Both the position numbers and the translations under genes were made by a program. From the NCBI RefSeq assembly GCF_905171775.1, contig NC_053491.1, positions 139,175,983-139,239,982 on the forward strand: DNA of 64,000 nt. Direction: 5' to 3'. Below the pieces are notes generated by a model. The model was not told where the DNA came from and searched no databases. It saw nothing but the letters and a program-made list of their open reading frames with translations. The DNA comes from Rana temporaria. Its lineage: Eukaryota > Chordata > Amphibia > Anura > Ranidae. The first letter of the stretch is position 1; every line of letters begins with the position of its first letter. This document shows positions 32,044 to 44,610 of this stretch, piece by piece.

Positions 32044-32314
32044 AGCCTCGTACACACGGCCGAGGAACTCGACGTGCCAAACACATCGAGTTCCTCGGCC
32101 AGTTCAGCCCTGAAGCCGCCGAGGAGCTCGGCGGGACGAGAGCTCCCATAGAACAACGAGGAAATAGAGAACATGTTCTCTATTTCCTCGCCGAGCTCCT
32201 CGTCGGCTTCCTCGGCCGAAAGTGTACACACGACCAGTTTCCTCGGCAGAATTCAGCCAGAAACTCGGTCGGAAGCTGAATTCTGCCGAGGAAACTGGTC
32301 GTGTGTACGGGGCC
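32044..32314. mobile_element. PIF/Harbinger-like MITE, 271 bp
   Basis: AGCCTCGTACACACGGCC...GGTCGTGTGTACGGGGCC with a perfect TCA duplication (32041-32043 and 32315-32317). Confidence 0.9.
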
Positions 32315-32317
32315 TCA

Positions 32318-33046
32318 GAATGTCAGAAAAGAGGACAATAAATTCACAAAAACAATTCCAAGTTACAAGGTGCACTGAACATGGAAAATATTATCTGGTA
32401 CAGTGTTTTCATGATATCGCACATTTTCCTGGCAGCACTTAGAAATGTGTTTCACTGCAACAAGTGACCATGGTATCCTTCTAATGTCCAATTATGCTAT
32501 ATAAGCCTGATCTAGGTTTACTAACTTGATTCTTTTTTATTACGGCTCTGAAATGCCAATTACTGTATATAGCAAATCCTACAACAAATGTCTGTGACAA
32601 TGTAAAACAATGACTGGAAATTCAACATAATAATTGTTTTTGTTAGAATCTAAAGGGGCCAAGACTATATATAGGAATTAACTGTATAGTCCCAAATAGC
32701 CAAATGTTATCCTCGAATATGTTGGTCGCAAAAATAGATAAAACACTTTGGTTTAATACAGATCCTCACACCTGGTCAAATTTCAAACCAAATTAATCTT
32801 TGAATGTGGGTATTAAAGTATTAGCAAATGTTATTGTTGAATTGTTTGCCTGGACCTATTGTTTGTAAGACCTGGAAGGTCTTATCTGTTCACTACTGGA
32901 TCGCTTCTGGTTTTATATTGAATTGCCTAAATTTGAAATAAAAAAAAAAGTGTTTTAAAAAACATATTAGCAAATGTTCTAGCAAACATGATTAATTAGT
33001 GTTTGGGTCAGTCAATTCACAGGGATCAAGTGGGCTCTGTGCCTAA
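32318..33046. other. Intronic sequence, no gene
   Basis: AT-rich, nothing recognised. Confidence 0.5.
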
Positions 33047-33047
33047 G

Positions 33048-33326
33048 ACCTCGTTCACACTAAGGGCGGGTTTGAAATCGTGCAAGTTCAGCTGAACTCA
33101 CACGATTTCAAACCCGCATTTTAGTCCAACTTCGGGGGTGATTTGACAGACTTTGTGGATTCATGCACAGATGCCTATTAAAATCGCAAACCAAAGTCAC
33201 CAAAAGTAGTGCAGAAATTACTTTTGGGAATTTGAACGGTGCCATTGCCATCAATAGGCTCCGACTATGCATGCAATTTGACATAGCAAATCGCATGTCA
33301 AATCGGCCCAATGTGGACGTGGGCAA
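33048..33326. mobile_element. MITE (ACCTCGTTCACACTAAGGGC)
   Basis: The left end GACCTCGTTCACACTAAGGG and the right end CCAATGTGGACGTGGGC are inverted relatives. TAA precedes the left end. The interior contains complementary copies of GGGTTTGAAATCGTG. Confidence 0.65.
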
Positions 33327-33351
33327 AATCTGGTACAGCTGTGCATAGAAT

Positions 33352-34022
33352 CTAGGGTTGTCCCGATACCACTTTTATAAGACCGAGTACAAGTACCAAT
33401 ACGTTTTTTTAATGTCATGTGACAGTTTCCAAAGCACAATATAGACTAATGATAGGCGGCACTGATTGATGGCTGGCACTTATGGGCACTGATACGTCGC
33501 ATGTATGGGCAATTGCTGGCCTAGCATAATAAATTACATGAATGATGAGAGAAAAGAAAGGATTCTGCAATGCTATATCATTCATGTAATTTATCATGTA
33601 TGCGGCATGCATCTTGGTACACCTTGCACTCGACAGCAGTAAGCAGCAGCGGACTATGTGGGCTGAGTGTAACAAGATGTCTGCTGCTGGCTTACTGTGG
33701 CCGAGAGAAGGGTGTACCAAGATGGGCGTCGTGATGTTTAACCTCTGAGAGAGACACGGAACTTCACTTCCTTTACCAAATATGATGGCTCCAGTCTCCG
33801 ATTTCAACGGAATATGTGGCTGCCACCCTGCCCTGGCCAGCTTACCCCTAGTTCAACTGCTGCCAGCCTGTTAACTCGCTCTTCCCGCTGACTTTCGGTT
33901 CTGCCGCATTCCAAGGTATTGGATTAGGCATTGAACGCATTTGTGTGAGTACAAGTACTTGCACAAAAGCTTGGTATCAGTCCTGATACTAGTATTGGTA
34001 CTAGTATTGGTACAAGCTTAAT
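33352..34022. mobile_element. Element beginning TAGGGTTGTCCCGATACC
   Basis: Left end TAGGGTTGTCCCGATACC with GAGTACAAGTACCAATAC. The right side (33945-34015) carries degenerate complementary GTATTGGTACTAGTATTGG motifs. Inside, ATTACATGAATGATGAGAG and CATTCATGTAATTTATCATG form an inverted pair (33533-33600). Classification uncertain. Confidence 0.5.
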
Positions 34023-34029
34023 AGAAACC

Positions 34030-34302
34030 AATTGGCTTCCAAGTTTTAGCCCCCATTCACCAAATTGCTGCCTACTGCTGGCAACAGCCAAATCGGTGTG
34101 ACGCCGACTTTGTGGCCCCACACCGATTCCAAAAAGTACTTTTGGCGACTTTGGGGGTGATTTCAATAGACATCTGTGCAGGACCCCCACAGATGTCTCT
34201 GAAATCGCTCCCGAAGTCGGACTGAAACGCAGGTTTAAAGTCGTGGGAGTTCAGGTGAACTTGCACGATTTCAAACCCACCTTCAGTGGGAACCCAGGCT
34301 AA
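34030..34302. mobile_element. MITE related to 33048, opposite orientation
   Basis: The right end GCACGATTTCAAACCCACC...GGGAACCCAGGC is the inverted counterpart of the 33048 left end, and both contain TCGGACT/GTCCAACTTCGGG and GGGGGTGATTTCA segments. The left boundary is unclear. Confidence 0.55.
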
Positions 34303-34627
34303 TTGTCAAAGCTTAAATGAACAAGCTGAAGTTAGAAGCTGATTGGCTACCATGCACAGCTGCCACAGATTCTGTGTGCACTAGTTTTAGTAAATCCCCT
34401 CCTACGTGACAGACTGGTAACACATTTGTCATATACAGTACTGTGCGAATTAATCCTGCCCATACTTTTATCATGATTGTGTGGAAGGTGTCAATCACCC
34501 TATTGTGGCAATACTCAATATTTGCAGAAGGTAGGGCTTCCAGGAGCGCTTTCTCACACGGATTTTGGCTTTTTACTCCCAAAGCATAAACTATAGTGGA
34601 TTTATTTGTGATTCCCTTGAAACACAC
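34303..34627. other. Intronic sequence, no gene
   Basis: Nothing recognised. Confidence 0.45.
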
Positions 34628-34630
34628 ACA

Positions 34631-34900
34631 GGCCCCGTACACACGACCGAGTTTCTCGGCAGAATTCAGCAAGAAACTCGATGGGAGCCGTATTCTGCCG
34701 AGAAACCCGGTCGTGTGTACAGTTTTGGCCGAGGAAGCCGACGAGAAACTCGTCGAGCCAAATAGAAAACATGTTCTCTATTTCCTCGTTAGTCAATGGG
34801 GAAACTTGGCTCGCCGAGATCCTCGGCGGCTTCACAAGGAACTCGACGAGCAAAACGATGTGTTTTGCTCGTTGAGTTTCTCGGACGTGTGTACGGGGCC
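34631..34900. mobile_element. PIF/Harbinger-like MITE, 270 bp
   Basis: GGCCCCGTACACACGACC...GACGTGTGTACGGGGCC with a perfect ACA duplication (34628-34630 and 34901-34903). This is the one copy whose target is not TNA. Confidence 0.9.
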
Positions 34901-34903
34901 ACA

Positions 34904-36280
34904 CATGAACTAAACAATGATGTTCTCTCTCCCCTATACTTAACATGTTTGTCTTGGAATCCCTAGTGATATCTACTAACCCAAAGAAGTAAAATTTGTG
35001 GGTTTTCATCACAAAATAATTATTTTCACTGCTGACATCTTGCTACATCTATCTTGACTGCATATTCCCAGTGAAAATTTTCAGACTCCAGGTGAATGAG
35101 ACCAAGTCTAAACTGCCTTAAATGTTTCTATGTATTCCCAAACTCTCTCCACAGTTCAAGCTTTTTTTTGGTTGTAAAGTCCAATCCCCACCGCACACTA
35201 GCACATTATGACAGACTTGCATGCAAACTGAGACCTCCAGCGAAGAGCTGTCATGGTCACCCTTTCATCTCCAGTGTTCCTTCCGGGTTTCTCATCTTCG
35301 GCTGCTTGAGTGGCCGAGCTGCGGTGTTGCCACTCCCGTGACATTACAGCAGCACACAGAGCACACAGATCACATTACCCTGCCTGTCAGAGGATTTTAA
35401 TCACAAAGACTTTACTACAACTTTAATTTGGGTGGACCTTTAATATCCCTTATTTGGGGGTCTACATTATCTCTGTCTATACCTCACTTTATGCAGAAAA
35501 TTACCCAGCACTCTTTTGTGTTTCATTCAAAAAAAGTCTTACTTGCCAAAATTATTGTATTTTTTCTGAACCCTGCCAATTCCAATGCAGAGTAAAATTT
35601 TATGCATAGAAAAGCGTAAACTTTTGAAATTTATGGTGGAATGGTAAGGTCTAGGATATCTACTGCTATATGTTGCCGATGTAAACTCACCAGAGGATTA
35701 GGCTTCTGTGAACATTATGGAAATCACTTCCATTTCTATTTAAAAATGTATATGCTTCTCCCACATTATCACACTAGTATCCAAGACCTGACATTATGCC
35801 AGTGCTTGGGCAAATAGGATGCAGTTACATTTTCAAGTGGTCTGATATCTTCCCATATGCCACTGATTGGAATATTATATTCTTATTTACTTAGCTTTGC
35901 ACAAACACAGCCCTTTGACTTTAATGACTGGCCACATCCCACACTTAAACATGGAATTACATAGGTTTTTATAGTTCTTTGATCTGCTAACCATTTTAAA
36001 TTTTGATCTGTTCCGCTGCCTGTGTGTTTTTTTGGTTGTTGCTTTATTGTTGTTCTCGGCGCATCGAGGCCTACGGGTAACTGACTGCGTTTTGTACCAT
36101 TTTGTACTTTTAAGAATTTTAATAAATAAACGGTTTCACCCTGGAGGGAATTAAGACTTTCCAACAGCTGAAGAGAGCATGGAAACTTCTGGATTACCTA
36201 CAGTTGCTGCTATAGGACAAAACAGACACCCAACCTCTGATTACCTCCTTAGAGAGACAATGTCTGAATGGCCCCAAGCC
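34904..36280. other. Intronic sequence, no clear gene
   Basis: Mostly AT-rich DNA. 35170-35400 is GC-richer with a tail resembling other frog repeats. No credible coding frame. Confidence 0.45.
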
Positions 36281-36299
36281 CACAGGTCTTACCCCCCCC

Positions 36300-36680
36300 C
36301 CCCCTGTAAATAAAGAACTTAACACCTCACAACAAATTTACAAAGCTTCCATATATGATTAAGTGGGATCAGTACCTGAGGGCCACCTTTGGGCAAACAG
36401 ACTAGGGCATTATTTGGGCACAGGTGGCTGGAAGCTTGTTTAGTGTGGTGGCTCTATAAAACTCATGCAAAGTGCTAATGAGATGGTACTTAACACCAGA
36501 TAGAATCTGAGGTGGCATCTCTCTTGTATCCATGTTTTATCTTTTGTGGGAGTGCCCCAGATCCAAAATGTTGTAGATTTGCATATACAATCTGATCCAG
36601 TCCATACTTTCATTGCCGCTTAGTACAGACCCCTTGAGAAGCCTTATTAAATAGGAACAGTTTGGAGTTTAGGCGATAAC
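36300..36680 (+). pseudogene. L1/Tx1-type LINE ORF2 C-terminal fragment
   Basis: In broken frames the + strand reads KWDQYLRATFGQT, then LMRWYLTPDRI and MFYLLWECPRSKML with TDPLRSLI. The spacing RWYLTP...WECP...DP is characteristic of the C-terminal part of L1/Tx1 ORF2 proteins. No RT domain is present and stops are frequent. Confidence 0.6.
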
Positions 36681-36829
36681 TTTTACAGGCTAACTTATTA
36701 AGAGTGCAAGATTCCTTCGATTTCTTCATCAGGATATAGGAATTGACAAATGGATCTAAGAAATCCTAAGAGATCCAGGTTGCATCTGTAATAACTTAAA
36801 TTGTAAAGTCTCTTTTCTTTTTTATAAAA

Positions 36830-37380
36830 ATAATAAACATGTAACACTTATCTGCTCTGTGTAGTGGATTTGCACAGAGCAGCCCGGATCCTCCTTCTCG
36901 TGTCCCTCTTCTGTGCTCCTGGCCCCTCCCTCCTGTCGAGTGCCCCCACAGCAAGCAGCTATGGGGGCACGAGTGAACTTGCACCATCTAGGAGATAATT
37001 ACTATATACGTTGCCGCAGACATCACCGGCGCATGCGCACTAAAGGAATGGCCCGCTTGTGCCATTCTTTGGGACCCGTGCCGTGACCAACAACACCCGC
37101 GCGCATGCGCGGGAGTGACATTATTGCGGCTCCGGCCAATCACAGCGCAGGAGCCCACAAACCCGGAAGTAACTCCAGGAAAGGTGTCGGCCATGGGAGC
37201 GCAATGTAGGCGGCACTGCAGGTCATCATTCTAATGTAAGTATTTCTTAATGAGCTAGTATGCGATGCATATTAGCTCATTATGCCTATGTTTTGCAGGT
37301 TTTTTTTGGGGGGGGGCGGGATTTTTTTTTCAGAGGTTTACAACCTCTGTAAAGAATAAGTTCCCCATTAGTAACATATA
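36830..37380. repeat. GC-rich interspersed repeat
   Basis: Contains GCGCATGCGC palindromes and the near-palindrome GAGCTAGTATGCGATGCATATTAGCTC (~37251-37277). No coding frame. Boundaries unknown. Confidence 0.4.
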
Positions 37381-39587
37381 ACATGTTATACCCACATTCA
37401 GGGTGCAACATGTAACATGTTACTAAAGCACCTGTCTGCGCCATGACCCAATGCCTTATTGTGACAGCGAATGGTGGATCATCTTGTCACATCTGCGGTT
37501 ACAATTTAAACACAGAGGGGCTGTGATGGGCTCCACCCACAGATCATTCATTCACAGAGTTCTGTGAATGAACTACAAATACTGTCTGACACATCAGTAG
37601 ATGGCTTGTATTTCTCAATGAACTGCAAGGGTGTTCGGGGTAGTTCATTGATTTTTCCTGGACTTCAGTATATGTCTGCCCATATGGGAGGTAAGGACAG
37701 ACAGCTGTGTTGAGAGTCTGCAGGAGCCTGACAATACACCTACAATCAGCTGATTGCAGGTGAAAGGCACTGCAGCTCCTAAAAATGGGCAAACAAGAGT
37801 GCATTTGAGATGCGTTGGGACAAGCCTGCTGATGCCATTGCGTTAACTTTCAGTCTTCTTACAAGCTTTTTTATCTGCTCAAATGTGAGTGTTCCTCAAA
37901 TTTTAATAAGTTTTCCTTGTTATGAGGATTCACACTGTTTGGAACTTTTGTTTCATTTATGGTTGCATCCTGTGAGCATATAAAAAGGATTTGATCTACC
38001 TGCCTCTGAGTTTTCCCTCCTTGCTGTGAGTTCCCTGAGGGACAGTGTAAACATCGTCTTCCTGTGCCAACTTCCCCAGAAGTGGATTTCCCTGTGTACT
38101 GGTGTGTTGTCACCACAAGTCTTGACAGCTCATTGGGCTTACAACTTGTTGAGTCTATTAGATCTGGTAAGCCTCTCTTATGTTGGTGGTGGCTTCTCCC
38201 ATTATCTTCTTCACATCTGTCCTCCTATTGATGTCTGGAAGTTGATGTTCACCTACCTGGATCAACATCACTACCTGGATCAACATCACATCTCAGTTTT
38301 TTTTTTATCCATGGATTATTTTCACTTATTCACTAACACAGTGTGAACTTTATTTAGTATATTCATTTGTTGTTAAAGTGTTTAACATTAATCTTCTGTC
38401 TGTATCATATACGGTCCGGTTCATTACGACCATTCTTATTTAGCACTGCACATATATGTTTATATCCACCTGCCTAACATGGGTTTATTACAAAATGCAA
38501 GAAAAAACTGAACTGACACAGGCATCCTAAAAAATACATCTATTCTCTTTTGCTTCAGTTCAGCAGTGGATCTGTTTATGTATCCCCTACTGATCGGATC
38601 CAACATAGCTTGTGTGAAAAGGTCCTTGCATGTTTTCTTGTTACAACAAAAACCTCTGTACTTGACACCATGATGATACGGAAAGAAGCATTATGGTGTA
38701 AGCATCCTGTTCTAGGATGTGGTAATAGCCTTTTCCATTCAGTGTTTGTATTATATTCAGATAACATGGGCGGTTAACTAATTTATTTAAAAAATAAATA
38801 AAAATCTTGCAAGTACAGGTACAGGGACTATACAAGTGCACATAAAAAAATCCAAAGGTTGCCTTTATAAATCAGTAAAGTGTATTCAAACTTTGTCTGA
38901 AAATAGTGTATCATGTGTTGAACACACAACTCCCTTTTATGTATATTCTGGAATTCTCTTTGGGTATTTAGATATTTTAGGAAACAGGTGACCAGCATAA
39001 ATTAGATTAGATTGTATCATCTGAGCTGTAGCATTGCAACGTCTTTATTCAAATGTAACATATGGCCTAACCTTTTGACACTGATAATGATCAGCAATGA
39101 CTAGAATGACAAACAAAAAAAATCACAAAAAGAAGGCTTTATTTTTACCATCTGGTGGATAAGCATTTGAAGCAGGTGTGAAGTTTTCTTACAGTCCAAA
39201 ACAATGCTACAAAACCATCCCACACACACACATTGCATTGATCACACACTTTAGATATCTGTGCCTTTGATTATATGTGAAAAGAGTAGTGATCCCGCAT
39301 GGCAGACAGCAAGACACTGTGTCTGAAGCTTTGCATTATAGAAATTCATTAAACCAGAATGTTATAAAGACCATAAATGAATTCACATTATCGCTGAGCT
39401 GAGTTCAAACGCAAATGACATAAGTACATCTATATATCTTGCACATTTGTGTGTATCCAAGCTACACATGTACAAATGTATTCATATGTAACCTGTACAC
39501 CATGTTTCCTCTAATTTACTTGCAGAGCTTAGGAAAATGGGTCAGGAACGGAAATACAGGTTTGCTAAACGATGGATCAAATTATTA
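37381..39587. other. Intronic sequence, no gene
   Basis: Includes the tail similar to 21300-21380 (near 37694-37735) and a 17-bp duplication CTACCTGGATCAACATCA (38251-38289). The rest is AT-rich without recognised elements. Confidence 0.45.
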
Positions 39588-39910
39588 AAGACTATGTAAG
39601 CCCAACATTTCATATTCCTCATGTCTGCCTACTGTATCATGTACTTGTATGAAAAAGTATCCTGTTCTTTGTATTGTTTCCTTTGTGTGTAATACCTGGT
39701 TTAAAACTGACCACAGTAAGCAGGATAGCAGTGCTCCATTAGTTCTCAAACTGTGCTGGGAACTTAGTTATCAAAGCTGTTCTTACGTGTCCCCCTCCCC
39801 CTGCTGTACAGATATTCACTGGGAAGACCAGTGTGATGCCATTTCTCTACCCCAAGCTCACTGAGCTCCATATGCAGTTGATAACAGAGGGTATGTAATC
39901 ACTTAAAAAA
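39588..39910. repeat. Interspersed repeat, copy 2
   Basis: Same orientation relative of 17874-18240. Confidence 0.65.
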
Positions 39911-40620
39911 AGGAGAAGAAAAGGTGTATACAATGTTTTTATATCTTTTTCTTTCATTTTTATTTTAACCACTTCAATACAGGGCTTTTATACACCCTTC
40001 CTTACCAGACCAATTTTTAGCTTTCAGTACTCTCACACTTTGAATGACAATTACTCGGTCATGCTACACTGTACCCAAACCAAATTTTTATAATGTTTTT
40101 CTCACAAACAGAGCTTTCTTTTGGTGGTATTTAATCACTGCTGGGTTTTTTATTTTTTGCAATATAAGCGAAAAAATACATTTTTGAAAAAAAAATCACC
40201 TTTTTTTCGTTTCTAGTGTAAAATTTTGCAAAAAAAAGTGTATATTATTTGGTCTCTGTGAACGTTATAGAGTCTACAAGCTATGGAACAAATCATTGAA
40301 AATGATCACACCTAATGTACTGAAGGCCCAATCTAATTTCTTGAGACCCTAACAAGCCAGGAAAGTACAATTACCCCCCCAAATTACACATTTTTGAAAG
40401 CAGACATTCCAAGGTATTTAGTAAGAGGCATGGTGAGTTTTTTGAAGTTGTAATTTTTTCCCACAATTCTTGGGAAATACATTTTTTTATTTTTATTTAT
40501 TTTTTCACAAAATTGTCATAATAACAAGTTATTTCTCTCACACAGCACATGCATACTTGCAATGACATTCCAAAATACATTCTGTTACTCCTCCTGAGTA
40601 TAGCGATACCACATGTGTGA

Positions 40621-40889
40621 GGCCCCGTACACACGACCGAGTTTCTCGGCAGAATTCAGCCAGAAACTCGGTCGGAGCTGTATTCTGCCGAGAAACCCGG
40701 CCGTGTCTACACTTTCGGCCGAGGAAGCCGACGATGATCTCGGCTAGGAAATAGAGAACATGTTCTCTATTTCCTCGTTGTTCAATGGGAAATTTCGGCT
40801 CGCCGAGATCCTCGGCGGCTTCACAAGGAACTCGAAGAGCAAAACCATGTGTTTTGCCCGTCGAGTTCCTCGGACGTGTGTACGGGGCC
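40621..40889. mobile_element. PIF/Harbinger-like MITE, 269 bp
   Basis: GGCCCCGTACACACGACC...GTGTGTACGGGGCC with a perfect TGA duplication (40618-40620 and 40890-40892). Confidence 0.92.
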
Positions 40890-41100
40890 TGAGACTTTTA
40901 CACAACCTGACCACATATAGAGAGGTCTAACATCCAAGTAGCACCGTCAGGCGTTCTAGGAGCATAAATTGCACATTTCATTTGATGACAACCTATCACA
41001 CTTTTGAAGGCCCTGGAGCACCAGGTCAATGGAAACGCCCACAAAATGACCCCATTTTGAAAAGCTAACACCCCAATGTATAATCTATGAGGCATAATGA

Positions 41101-41579
41101 GGCCCCATACACACGGGAGGATTTATCCGCGGATATGGTCCAGCGGACCGTTTCCACGGATAAATCCTCTCGAGGATTTCCGCGGATTTCCATCCGATGG
41201 AGTGTACTCACCATCGAATCGAAATCCGCGCCGAAATCCTCTGGCGATGACGTGTCGCGCCGTCGCCGCGATTATGACGCGCGCGACGCTGTCATATAAG
41301 GAATTCCACGCATGCGTCGAATCATTACGACGCATGCGGGGGATCCCTTCGGACGGATGGATCCGGTGAGTCTGTACAGACCAGCGGATCCATCCGTTGG
41401 GATGGATTCCAGCGGATAGATTTGATAGCATGTCATCAAATATTTATCCGCTGGAAATCCATCCCAGGGGATAAATATCCGCGGAAACAGATCCGCTGGA
41501 GTGTACACACCATAGGATCTATCCGCTGAAACCCATTCGCTGGGATTTTTCAGCGGATGGATTCTATCGTGTGTATGTC
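41101..41579. mobile_element. MITE (GGCCCCATACACAC), left unit of a dimer
   Basis: 479 bp, rich in ATCCGC/GCGGAT complementary motifs, preceded by TGA. It ends GTGTATGTC, lacking the terminal GGCC. Highly similar to the adjacent unit, including a central GACGCATGCGGGGGATCC. Confidence 0.85.
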
Positions 41580-41582
41580 TTA

Positions 41583-42073
41583 GGCCCCATACACACAATA
41601 GAATTTATCCGCGAATACGGTCCAGCGGACCGTTTCCGCGGATAAATCCTCTCGTGGATTTCGGCGGATTTTCATGCGATGGTGTGTACACACCATCGCA
41701 TTGAAATCCGCGCCGAAATCCTCTGGCGATGACGTGTCGCGCCGTTGCCGCGATTATGACGCGGCGACGTGCGCGACGCTGTCATATAAGGAATTCCACG
41801 CATGCGTCAAATCATTACGACGCATGCGGGGGATCCCTTCGGACGGATGGATTCGGTGAGTCTGTACAGACCAGCGGATCCATCCGTTGGGATGGACTCC
41901 AGCAGATGGATATGTTGTGCATGTCAGCAAATATCCGATCTGCTGGAATCCATCCCAGGGGAGATTTATCCGCGGAAAAAGATCCGCTGGCGTGTACACA
42001 CCATAGGATCTATTCGCTGAAACCCATTTGCTGGGATTTATCTGCGGATGGATTCTATGGTGTGTACGGGGCC
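41583..42073. mobile_element. MITE (GGCCCCATACACAC), right unit of a dimer
   Basis: A 491-bp complete unit, GGCCCCATACACAC...GTGTGTACGGGGCC, with a perfect TTA duplication (41580-41582 and 42074-42076). Directly head-to-tail with the unit to its left. Confidence 0.88.
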
Positions 42074-42348
42074 TTAGTCTTTTGAAGGTTAATTTTTTTC
42101 CAGAAGTTTTTGGAATATGTGGGAAAAAAATACACAAAGTTGTCCATTTATAAGATATTTCCAACACATAGCATGTACATAGCAAAACTGACACCCCAAA
42201 ATACATTCTGCTGCTCCTCCTGAGTATGGCGATACCACATGTGTAAGACTTTTACACAGCCTGGCCACATACAGAGGCCCAACATTGAAGTAGCACCGTC
42301 AGGCGTTCTACAAGCATAAATTACACATCTCATTTCTCAACCAGGTAC

Positions 42349-42845
42349 TGGTTTCTGGCAGGTACTCTGGTGGCAGGTACTCTAGTGGCGGGGTGGGTAC
42401 TCTGGTGTCAGGTACTCTGGTGAGGTGGCAGGTACTCTGGTGGCAGGTACTCTGGTGAGGTGGCGAGTACTCTGGTGGCGGGTACTTTGGTGAGGTGGTG
42501 GGTACTCTGGTGGCAGGTACTCCTGGTGGCAGGTACTCTGGTGAGGTGGCGGGTACTCTGGTGGTGGGTACTCTGGTGGGTGGCAGGTACTCCTGGTAGC
42601 AGGTACTCCTGGTGAGGTGATGGGTACTCTGGTGGCAGGTACTCCTGGTGGCGGGTACTCTGGTGGCGGGTACTCTGGTGAGGTGGTGGTTACTCTGGTG
42701 GCAGGTACTCCTGGTGGCGGGTACTCTGGTGAAGTGGCGGGTACTCTGGTGGCGGGTACTCCTGGTGAGGTGGCGGGTACTCTGGTGAGGTGGCGGGTAC
42801 TAGATGACAGGTACTCTGGTGGCGGGTACTAGATGACAGGTACTC
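42349..42845. repeat. Minisatellite, GGTACTCTGGTGGCG unit
   Basis: About 30 copies of a ~15-bp unit (GGCAGGTACTCTGGT) alternating irregularly with a longer form carrying an extra GAGGT. Units with CTCCTGG are interspersed. Confidence 0.93.
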
Positions 42846-43894
42846 TTTATTTCGGGGGGGGGGCAATCTGGGCACAGTAGTACATGTGTAGTGTTGTGTA
42901 ACACACTGTTAGCTGATCTCCTCCTCACACTGGATTGATGTGTGAAGAGGAGAACCCAGCAACAGTAAATTACACACCATGGTGTGTTTTGTTTACATTT
43001 AGTGACCGGCTGTGATTGGACACAGCCGGTCACATGGTAAAGAGCCAATTACATTTGCTCTTTACCCTGATCGGGGCTGGGCTGTATCCACGGGAAAAGC
43101 CTCAGCCCCGATCACCGCGATGCGCACCACCGGGGGTCGCGGACGCCGTGCACGCCGCTGCGCAGCATCATCAAATCCGGTAGGTTATACCGGAATCTCC
43201 GCCGCCCACAGCTAGATTCTGCCCATCGGGGATCAGCTGTGTCACAAGGGACACACCGGATCCCGATCGCCACGCTGCGTGCCCCCGGGGGTGGGCGCCG
43301 TGCACGCCGCTACAGCAGCTCTGCATATGGGAGCCGGTTAACGCTCCGCCGCCCGCTGCCGCCGCTCCACCCCCACTTTATTACCCCCATCGGAGGACGG
43401 CTAAAACTAGCGGCGCTTTACCGGCGGTTTTTGGGGGCTAGCGGTGCGCTTTTAATCCCCGCTAGTGGTCAAATAAAGGGTAAAAAGCACCCACAAAGCG
43501 CTGCTGCCAAGTGTTTCCCATTCATTTCAATGGGAAGGGGCGCTTTAGGAGTGGTGTATTCACCGCTCCTAAAGCGCTGCAAAGAAGCTGCTTGCAGGAC
43601 TTTTTTTGACACTCTGCCAGCGCAGCGCCTCAGTGGGAAAGCCCTCAGGCTTTCACAGTGGGATTGCAGATGAGGCTTCTTTCAGGCACTTTACAGGTGT
43701 TATTTTTAGCACTAAAGCGCCTGAAAAACGCCCCAGTGTGAAAGGGGTCTAACATTTATAGCCATAGTAGAGAAAACTGATGTAATCTGAACTTTGGTTT
43801 TCTTTATAAGTAACAATACCAGAGATAAAAGATACAAGGGAATAACCAATTGTCTTAAGGGATCAGGAAGGAACTTTTCTTATGTTGGAGCAAG
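42846..43894. repeat. GC-rich repeat block ending in a MITE terminus
   Basis: 43000-43330 has complementary segments (GACCGGCTGTGATTGG / ACACAGCCGGTCAC; GATCGGGGCTG / CAGCCCCGATC) and two related CGCCGTGCACGCCGC segments. 43380-43752 resembles a MITE whose right end is GCCCCAGTGTGAAAGGGG, like the complement of the 1196 element. Long frames here are not protein-like. Confidence 0.5.
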
Positions 43895-44610
43895 TTAACC
43901 TCCCTGGCAGTATGATTCCTTCTGGTTTTAGGTGCTGAAAGCGGTACAATTATTTTGCATGGAAATTTGGCGTTTTATATTTTAGGCCTGCAATTCTTAG
44001 GAATAACTCACTTAAATCTGTCCAAACAAGAGTCTAGTAAACATCCCGGGTATGATAAAGTTTGAAGCACAAAATCATAAATTATAATATAATAAATAAC
44101 TATAAATAATTATAACAAATAACGTAATTATAATAAAAATTATTCAATAATGTAATCAAAAACACTGAAATTTGCACAGTTACAGAATTGTAACGGTCAT
44201 TATTTTTATTGTTTAATGATGAATTTCCCCACAAATTACTATCGCTCACTACCACTATTGACAAAGGGGGAGTGTATTTATTTCATACAGTACTGTAATC
44301 TATAAGATTACAGTATACTGTATGTGTATTGTGTGTTTCACTTTTTGAATTTGGTGGCGAACTCTGTCCCTGTGCGTCGTAACGCACAGGGACAGGGAAC
44401 AGGGAACGAAGCTCGGCACTATGAATCGAGCGAGGAGACACAGCGGAGGAGCCCGCACACACAGCGGGGACACATCGCAGGATCCAGGGACAAGGTAAGT
44501 AACTTCCCCCTGTATCCTGCAATGCAATCCCGAGTCTGGCTCGGGGATACCGATTTTGGTATGAAAAAATTACCCCAAGCGAGACTCGGGAATACCGCTA
44601 AGGGGGTTAA
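43895..44610. mobile_element. TTAA-flanked piggyBac-like MITE, copy 3
   Basis: TTAACCTCCCTGGCAGT...CGCTAAGGGGGTTAA with TTAA at both ends. Same orientation as 30484-31353 and with the same internal order, but more diverged. Confidence 0.85.

Larger units (their letters stand above)
39965..42348. mobile_element. TTAA-ended piggyBac-like element with nested MITEs
   Basis: Begins TTAACCACTTCAATACAGGG. The interior (TTTCTTTTGGTGGTATTT, then GAGTATAGCGATACCACAT, CCACAAAATGACCCCATTTTG) matches, in reverse complement, the region downstream of the piggyBac remnant at 28.8-29.3 kb. It is interrupted by MITEs at 40621, 41101 and 41583. The far end runs into a minisatellite at 42349 and its second terminus was not found. 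Confidence 0.55.

Noticed and set aside
43012..43673. GC-rich frames of 67 and 144 codons
   Set aside because: Arg/Ala/Gly-rich by base composition within repeated GC-rich segments; not protein-like.
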